DNA of 64,000 bases from Micromonospora_G sp044458865. Its GTDB lineage: Bacteria > Actinomycetota > Actinomycetes > Mycobacteriales > Micromonosporaceae. The notes beneath the pieces are model-generated. The model was not told the origin of the DNA, did no database searches, and saw only the letters and a program-made list of their open reading frames with translations. The stretch is from NCBI RefSeq assembly GCF_044458865.1, contig NZ_JBITIH010000006.1:1-64000 (forward strand). Reading direction: 5' to 3'. Of the stretch, positions 58,865-64,000 are shown piece by piece. The position numbers were made by a program, and so were the translations under genes. How positions within the stretch are numbered: position 1 is the stretch's first letter; every line of letters begins with the position of its first letter.

Positions 58865-60430
58865 GTGCGAGTGACCGGTACGGGACACGCCAGTATGCGG
58901 ATCGACACGGGCGCGGGCAGCATCCTGTGCGATCCATGGGTGAACCCGGCCTACTTCGCTTCGTGGTTCCCATTCCCGGACAATTCACAGCTCGACTGGG
59001 AGAATCTCGGCCAGGTCGACTACCTCTACGTGTCGCACCTGCACCGGGACCACTTCGACGCGGCACACCTGAAGCGGTTCGTGTCCAAGAAGGCGACCGT
59101 CCTGCTGCCCGAGTATCCGACCTCCGAGCTGGAGGACGAGCTGCGCGAGCTGGGCTTCACCAGCTTTCTGCGTACCACCAGCAACGAGGTGGTCGAGCTC
59201 GACGGTGGGCTCAAGGTGATGATCCAGGCGCTCACCAGCCCCACCGACGGACCGATCGGTGACTCCTCCCTCTGGGTCGAGTACGACGGGGTACGGCTGC
59301 TGAACCAGAACGACGCCCGCCCGACCGATCTCGGCGTCTTCTCCGAACTCGGTCACGTACACGCACACATGCTTCAGTTCTCCGGTGCCATCTGGTACCC
59401 GATGGTCTACGAGCTGCCCAACGCGGCGAAGACGGCGTTCGGCAAGCAGAAGCGCGACCGGCAGATGGACCGTACGGTCCGCTACATCGACGACCTGAAG
59501 GCGTCGTGGGTCTTCCCGATCGCCGGCCCGCCGTGCTTCCTCGACGACGACCTGTGGCAGTTCAACGACATCCACGGCGACGAGGGCAACATCTTCCCCG
59601 ACCAGCAGGTCTTTATCGACCACTACGCCGGCCTCGGTTACGACAACGGGGTGATCCTGCTGCCCGGCAGCGTCTCCGAGGTCACCTCGGAGACCGCCGA
59701 GACCAGCCACCCGGTCCCCGACGTACGGGAGTTCTTCGCCCGCAAGGAAGAGCACCTGCGCGAGTACCAGGCCCGGCAGCGGCCGGTGATCGAGGCGGCC
59801 AAGGCGAGCTGGCGGCACCCCGAGGTCGACGTACTCGCAGGCATGAAGCGCCGGATCGAGCCGCTGCTGGAGGAGTCGGTCTACCTGGCCAAGGGGGTCG
59901 GCGGCCCGGTCCGGTTCGACCTGGTCGGCTACGACGGCGAGTCGGTCGAGTCGATCGTCGTGGACTTCCCCGGCAAGCAGGTCCGGCCGTACGCCGACGA
60001 GAAGGTCCGCTACCGGTTCCGTACCGAGCGGGCCCTGATCGAGCAGTTGCTGCACAGCGAAGAGGTCGACTGGGTCAACTCCCTCTTCCTCTCCTGCCGC
60101 TTCTCGGCTGCCCGGATCGGTCAGTACAACGAGTTCGTGTACGCGTTCTTCAAGTGCCTCTCCGAGGAGCGGCTCCAGTACGCCGAGGGCTGGTACGCCG
60201 AGCAGCGTCCGGACGCCGAGGACGTCAAGCTCGGGGACTGGATCGTGCAGCGGCGGTGCCCGCACCTGAAGGCCGACCTGACCCGGTTCGGCATCATCGA
60301 CGGCGACCAGCTCACCTGCCAGCTGCACGGCTGGCGCTTCGACCTGCCCAGCGGCCGTTGTCTGACCAGCGTCGGACACGAGATCCGGGCCCACCGGGCC
60401 GGCGCCGAAGCGCCGGTCCCCGCCGAATAG
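58865..60430 (+). CDS. MBL-fold hydrolase with C-terminal Rieske domain
   Basis: 521 aa from the GTG at 58865 with GGAGG nine bases upstream. The metallo-beta-lactamase part shows YVSHLHRDHFDAAHLKRFVS (HxHxDH as HLHRDH) and LLNQNDARPT. The C-terminal 55 residues form a Rieske [2Fe-2S] site, with CPHLKAD and CQLHGWRFDLPSG (CxH...CxxH). The same two domains occur, in the opposite order, in CMP-Neu5Ac hydroxylase. The substrate here is unknown; an iron-dependent oxygenase or hydrolase acting on a sugar nucleotide or lipid is possible. Confidence 0.85.
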   Translation: MRVTGTGHASMRIDTGAGSILCDPWVNPAYFASWFPFPDNSQLDWENLGQVDYLYVSHLHRDHFDAAHLKRFVSKKATVLLPEYPTSELEDELRELGFTSFLRTTSNEVVELDGGLKVMIQALTSPTDGPIGDSSLWVEYDGVRLLNQNDARPTDLGVFSELGHVHAHMLQFSGAIWYPMVYELPNAAKTAFGKQKRDRQMDRTVRYIDDLKASWVFPIAGPPCFLDDDLWQFNDIHGDEGNIFPDQQVFIDHYAGLGYDNGVILLPGSVSEVTSETAETSHPVPDVREFFARKEEHLREYQARQRPVIEAAKASWRHPEVDVLAGMKRRIEPLLEESVYLAKGVGGPVRFDLVGYDGESVESIVVDFPGKQVRPYADEKVRYRFRTERALIEQLLHSEEVDWVNSLFLSCRFSAARIGQYNEFVYAFFKCLSEERLQYAEGWYAEQRPDAEDVKLGDWIVQRRCPHLKADLTRFGIIDGDQLTCQLHGWRFDLPSGRCLTSVGHEIRAHRAGAEAPVPAE

Positions 60431-60440
60431 TCGTACGAAC

Positions 60441-60471
60441 CCCGGCCGGGGTGCCCGACACCCCGGCCGGG
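60441..60471. terminator. Terminator between MBL-Rieske and the desaturase-like gene
   Basis: CCCGGCCGGGGTG pairs with CACCCCGGCCGGG around CCCGA; it lies between convergent genes. Confidence 0.85.
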
Positions 60472-60499
60472 CTCGGCGAGGCTGCCCCCCGGCCCGCCG

Positions 60500-62098
60500 T
60501 CAGCGGCCGAGGTCGGCCAGGATGCGGCGGGCGGCGTTGTGCCCAGCGGCGCCGATCACACTGCCGGCCGGGTGGGTGCCGGCGCTGCCCGCGTACACGC
60601 CGTCGATGCCGGTGGCGTACGGCATCCGGTCGGTGAACGAGACCGTGTTGTCGACGTGGTGGATGTGTCCGCCGGTGATGCCGAAGTGCGCCTCGATGCC
60701 GGGCGGTGCCAGCGGTACGGCGTCGGCGACCAGGTCGGCGCAGCCGGGGGCGTACCGCTCGCAGATCGCCAGCAGTCGGTCCACGTACGACGGCATCGCC
60801 TCGGCCCAGGTGGTGCCGGCCAGCTCGTACGGCACGGACTGCACGAAGAGCGCCGACGAGTGGTGTCCTTCCTGGTCACGCAGCGACGGGTCGACGGTGG
60901 TGTGCAGGTACCACTCGATGGTCGGCTCCTCCGGCAGCCGGCCGGCCTGGACGTCGGCCCACATCGCCCGCAGCGCGGCCATCGGTGACTCGCCGGTGCC
61001 GGCGTCGATGAGGGACGCCGACCCGGGCAGCAGGTGGATGGTCGAGCCGAACGGACTCGGCGCGTCCGCCGGCAGGCAGGAGAAGCGGGGCAGCCCGGTC
61101 AGCGCCAGGTTGAGCTTGAGCGTGGTGCCGGTACGGCGTGCCGCCGCCATCCGCGTGCCGAGTTCCGCCGGCAGCGCTCCCTCGGGGAGCAGGTCGATCA
61201 GACGGTACGGGTCACAGGAGCCGAGGACGACCTGCGCCGCGATCTCCCGCCCGTCGGCGAGCGCCACCCCGCTGGCGGCACCCTGGGCCAGGGTGACCGC
61301 GCTGACCGGCGTACCAGTGAAGATCTTGGCCCCGGCGGCGCGGGCGGCGTCGGCGAACGTCCGGGAGACGGTCCCCATGCCTCCTTCTGTGATCATCCAG
61401 GTGCCGTCCGCCCCGGGCAGCCGGCACATGTTGTGCACCAGGAAGTTGTGGCCGGTGCCCGGGTCGTCCGGCCCGGCGTTCAGACCGGAGAGCCCGTCGG
61501 TGACGGCGTACATGGAGACCAGGAGTTCGGATCGGAACTCGAACCGGGCCAGGTAGTCGGCGACCGAACCGGTGACCAGGTCGACGAAGGCGTCGCGCAG
61601 CGCCGGGCGGACGTACCGTTGCGCGGTCTGTTCGACCGGCAGCGGTTCGGCCAGCCAGGCCGGTGCCAGGTCGTCGCGGAGCGCGGCCAGTTCGGCCTGC
61701 ATGGCGTCGTCGGCGGCCACGTCCGCGGCGGAGAAGACCGACGCCATCTGCGCCCTGGTCGCCTCCCGGTCGCTGCCAAAGAGGAGGTACGGCGAGCCGA
61801 GGCCGCCCGGGGTCGGCAGGAAGTAGTGCGGGTCGCGGCGCAGCACCGGGATCCTGACGTCCAGCAGGGCGATCAGCTCCGGCGGCATCAGTCCCAGCAG
61901 GTACGACCCGGTCGAGTGGCGCAGTCCCGGTACCTTCGCGAACGGCTGTTCGGTGCGGGTTGCCCCACCCAGCGTCGCGGCGGCCTCCAGCACCACCACG
62001 TCGAGGCCGGCACGGGCCAGCAACACGGCGGACACCAGGCCGTTGTGACCGGAGCCGATGATCACCACGTCGGCGCGCGGGGGCAACTCTGCACTCAT
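60500..62098 (-). CDS. NAD(P)/FAD-dependent oxidoreductase, phytoene-desaturase-like
   Basis: 532 aa, ATG start. Dinucleotide-binding N-terminus ADVVIIGSGHNGLVSAVLLA with ARAGLDVVVLEAAATLGGAT, a central substrate domain, and the C-terminal GIDGVYAGSAGTHPAGSVIG and AAGHNAARRILADL blocks, as in the CrtI/pyridine-nucleotide-disulphide group found widely in actinobacteria. No carotenoid synthesis genes are beside it, so the substrate is open. Confidence 0.88.
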   Translation of the reverse strand: MSAELPPRADVVIIGSGHNGLVSAVLLARAGLDVVVLEAAATLGGATRTEQPFAKVPGLRHSTGSYLLGLMPPELIALLDVRIPVLRRDPHYFLPTPGGLGSPYLLFGSDREATRAQMASVFSAADVAADDAMQAELAALRDDLAPAWLAEPLPVEQTAQRYVRPALRDAFVDLVTGSVADYLARFEFRSELLVSMYAVTDGLSGLNAGPDDPGTGHNFLVHNMCRLPGADGTWMITEGGMGTVSRTFADAARAAGAKIFTGTPVSAVTLAQGAASGVALADGREIAAQVVLGSCDPYRLIDLLPEGALPAELGTRMAAARRTGTTLKLNLALTGLPRFSCLPADAPSPFGSTIHLLPGSASLIDAGTGESPMAALRAMWADVQAGRLPEEPTIEWYLHTTVDPSLRDQEGHHSSALFVQSVPYELAGTTWAEAMPSYVDRLLAICERYAPGCADLVADAVPLAPPGIEAHFGITGGHIHHVDNTVSFTDRMPYATGIDGVYAGSAGTHPAGSVIGAAGHNAARRILADLGR

Positions 62099-62218
62099 GC
62101 CAGGGGAGCCTAGTGCGGTTCGAGCCCGTCGGGGAGGGTCCTAGGCTGAAGCCCGATCTTGATCGTGGGCGGGCGCGCGGCATGACGAGACGCCATGACG
62201 AGGACGCGGAGGACGGCG

Positions 62219-64000
62219 ATGTTCGGCTGGTGGGGCACGGCGGTCGTACGGTTCCGCTGGGCGGTGCTCGGCGCCGGACTGGCTCTGGTCGTGGTCGGGG
62301 CGACCTGGGGGACCGGTCTGCTCGGCTCGCTGACCGGTGGTGGCTTCGACGACCCGGCGAGCGAGTCCAGCCGGGCCCAGCAGCGGATCGTCGCCGAGTT
62401 GGGGGAGCAGGGCGCCGACGTACTGGTGCTCTACTCCAGCGAGTCGACCACGGTGGACCAGCCGGCGGTGCGTGGCCCGGTCACCGCCACCCTGGAACGG
62501 CTCCGGCAACGCCCCGAGGTGGCCGGCGTCGTCGACTGGTACCAGTCCGGTTCGCCGGCGCTGCTCTCCACCGACCGGCACGCCACCTACGCGCTGGTGC
62601 GGTTGCGAGCCGACGGTGACGACGGCAGGACGGCCGCGTACGAGCGGCTGCGCCCCGCACTGGAAGCCCCCGGGGTACGGACCCAGATCGGCGGCAACGT
62701 GCCGTTCCTGGTGACCGCGAACGAGCAGACCACCGAGGACATCACCCGGGCGGAGACGCTCTCCCTGCCGGTCCTGCTGGTGCTGCTCATCCTGATCTTC
62801 GGTGGGTTGGTCGCCGCCGCCACCCCGTTGCTGATCGGCGGACTGGCGATCCTCGGGGCGTTCGTCGCCGTACGCCTGCTGCACCTGGTGACCGACGTGT
62901 CGGTCTTCGCGGTCAACATCATCACCCTGATCGGGCTCGGCATGGCGATCGACTACGCGCTCTTCGTGGTCAGCCGGTTCCGGGAGGAGTTGGCCGCCGG
63001 GTACGACCCGCACGACGCCATACCCCGGGTGATGGCGACCGCCGGCCGTACCGTGCTGATCTCCGGGTTGACCATCGCGCTGGCGCTGGCCAGCCTGCTG
63101 ATCTTCCCGCAGGTGTTCCTCCGTTCGATGGGGCTGGGCGGGGTGGCGGCGGTGCTGGTCGCCATGCTCGCGGCGCTGACCGTACTGCCCGCGCTGCTCG
63201 CCGTACTCGGGCTGCGGATCAACGCGCTGCGGGTCCCGCTGCCCGGTGCGCGCCGCCGGGCCGCGGCACGCGCGACGGCGAGCGAGGCCGGGGCGGCCGG
63301 CGGCGGGTGGGCGCGGCTCGCCCGGAGCGTGATGCGGCGACCGCTGCCCTACCTGGTCGGCGTGCTGGTGGTCCTGGCGGTGCTGGCCGCGCCGTTCCTC
63401 GGGATCAAATTCGGCGGGTTCGACGAGCGGGTGTTGCCGGCCGACGCGCAGCCCCGGGTGGTGACGGAGCGGATCGGCGCGGAGTTCCCCGGCGGCAACG
63501 CCAACCCGATCTACGTCCTGGTGTCGGGCACGCCGATCGCTTCGGCCCAGAGCTTCGCCGACCAGGTCGGACGGGTCGCCGGGGTGACCGGCGTCACGGT
63601 CGCCGGCAACCGGGGAGAACACACCCTGCTCGCGGTCACGTACCAGGGGAAGCCGAACGACGAGACCGCGCAGCGGGCCGTACGTGAACTGCGCCGGCTG
63701 CCCGGTCCGGCCGGTGCCGAAGTGCTGGTTGGTGGGCGGCCGGCGGTCGACGCCGACCTGCTGCACAGCCTGGGTACGCGGCTGCCCTGGATGGCGGCGA
63801 TCATGGCGGCGGCCACGCTGGTGCTGCTCTTCCTGGCCTTCGGGTCGGTGGTGCTGCCGATCAAGGCGGTGGTGATGAACCTGGTCTCGATCGGCGCCTC
63901 GTTCGGCGTGGTCGTCTGGATCTTCCAGGACGGGCACCTCGCCGACTGGCTGCACTTCACCCCGACCGGGTTCATCGAGCCGAGCAACCCGATCCTGATG
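62219..64000 (+). CDS. MMPL-family transporter, N-terminal part (cut by window edge)
   Basis: 594 codons visible from the ATG at 62219 with GGAGG six bases upstream; the gene continues beyond the window. It has an N-terminal helix, a porter domain (about 45-170), then the RND-type helices with LIGLGMAIDYALFVVSRFRE (conserved DY in the proton path). After a second helix and porter domain, the repeat starts again near 580. MMPL proteins export lipids or small molecules across actinobacterial membranes. Confidence 0.92.
   Translation, partial: MFGWWGTAVVRFRWAVLGAGLALVVVGATWGTGLLGSLTGGGFDDPASESSRAQQRIVAELGEQGADVLVLYSSESTTVDQPAVRGPVTATLERLRQRPEVAGVVDWYQSGSPALLSTDRHATYALVRLRADGDDGRTAAYERLRPALEAPGVRTQIGGNVPFLVTANEQTTEDITRAETLSLPVLLVLLILIFGGLVAAATPLLIGGLAILGAFVAVRLLHLVTDVSVFAVNIITLIGLGMAIDYALFVVSRFREELAAGYDPHDAIPRVMATAGRTVLISGLTIALALASLLIFPQVFLRSMGLGGVAAVLVAMLAALTVLPALLAVLGLRINALRVPLPGARRRAAARATASEAGAAGGGWARLARSVMRRPLPYLVGVLVVLAVLAAPFLGIKFGGFDERVLPADAQPRVVTERIGAEFPGGNANPIYVLVSGTPIASAQSFADQVGRVAGVTGVTVAGNRGEHTLLAVTYQGKPNDETAQRAVRELRRLPGPAGAEVLVGGRPAVDADLLHSLGTRLPWMAAIMAAATLVLLFLAFGSVVLPIKAVVMNLVSIGASFGVVVWIFQDGHLADWLHFTPTGFIEPSNPILM

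Noticed and set aside
58985..60394. 469-codon minus-strand frame inside the MBL-Rieske gene
   Set aside because: Antisense shadow; the plus strand carries recognisable metal-binding motifs and a good RBS.
1..64000. tRNA, rRNA or CRISPR array
   Set aside because: No cloverleaf-like TTCGANNC context with matching arms and no regularly spaced repeats of CRISPR length were seen; a tRNA scan would settle it.

Overview
The window is high-G+C actinobacterial DNA, most likely from a member of the Micromonosporaceae (Micromonospora or a close relative). The right side carries the conserved block rpsB-tsf-pyrH-frr-cdsA-rlmN. There is a GGAAGGGCCCCTTCC-type intergenic repeat of a kind I associate with Micromonospora, GTG starts are frequent, and regulators of the WhiJ/DUF397 kind are present. 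All assignments come from reading the sequence; no database search was run.

Layout. (1) 1 to about 9.92 kb is one end of a prophage: portal (cut by the window edge), terminase large subunit, HNH nuclease, a run of small overlapping genes, a replicative helicase-like ATPase, an excisionase-like protein, a Cro/CI-type repressor and a large serine integrase. (2) About 9.92 to 10.31 kb is a 0.4-kb middle slice of the host gene comM (yifB, Mg-chelatase-like AAA ATPase). (3) 10.31 to 37.91 kb is a second integrative element of about 27.6 kb. It has its own, unrelated serine integrase at the left end and a DUF2637 membrane protein at the right end. Cargo between them: IS630 remnants; two small genes; a two-gene operon of a HEPN-motif protein and a PD-(D/E)XK-like protein; a stand-alone AICAR transformylase domain resembling the eukaryotic ATIC type; an intact IS110 transposase; a replication-relaxation protein; a sigma-like factor; a DUF4262 protein; an FkbM methyltransferase; a P-loop kinase; a four-gene glycosyltransferase operon; and XRE/DUF397 regulators. 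(4) 37.89 to 38.58 kb is the 5' part of comM. (5) 38.6 to 64 kb is chromosome: ECF sigma factor and partner, broken FAD oxidoreductase, HxlR regulator, pirin, two GNATs, a threonine-aldolase-like enzyme, an acyltransferase, a secreted GDPD, yraN, DUF2332, then rpsB to rlmN, a DivIVA-domain protein with a perfect 14-copy repeat, an MBL-Rieske protein, a carotenoid-desaturase-like oxidoreductase and the start of an MMPL transporter.

The main point is the architecture. One host gene, comM, is interrupted twice by two different serine-integrase elements at two sites about 0.4 kb apart: one in the Walker A motif (GAGK|T), the other just after NPCPC. The integrases lie back to back around the slice between them. 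If element 2 is joined in silico at its 7-bp core (CTTGCCG), a 77-codon ORF with an RBS-like sequence is rebuilt across attP and overlaps the DUF2637 gene as ATGA. In the integrated state that ORF loses its start codon and the DUF2637 gene lies downstream of comM on the same strand. The best candidates for undescribed systems are this attP-spanning arrangement, the HEPN plus nuclease-like pair at 14.5-17.5 kb, and the AICAR transformylase block bracketed by about 45-bp repeats.
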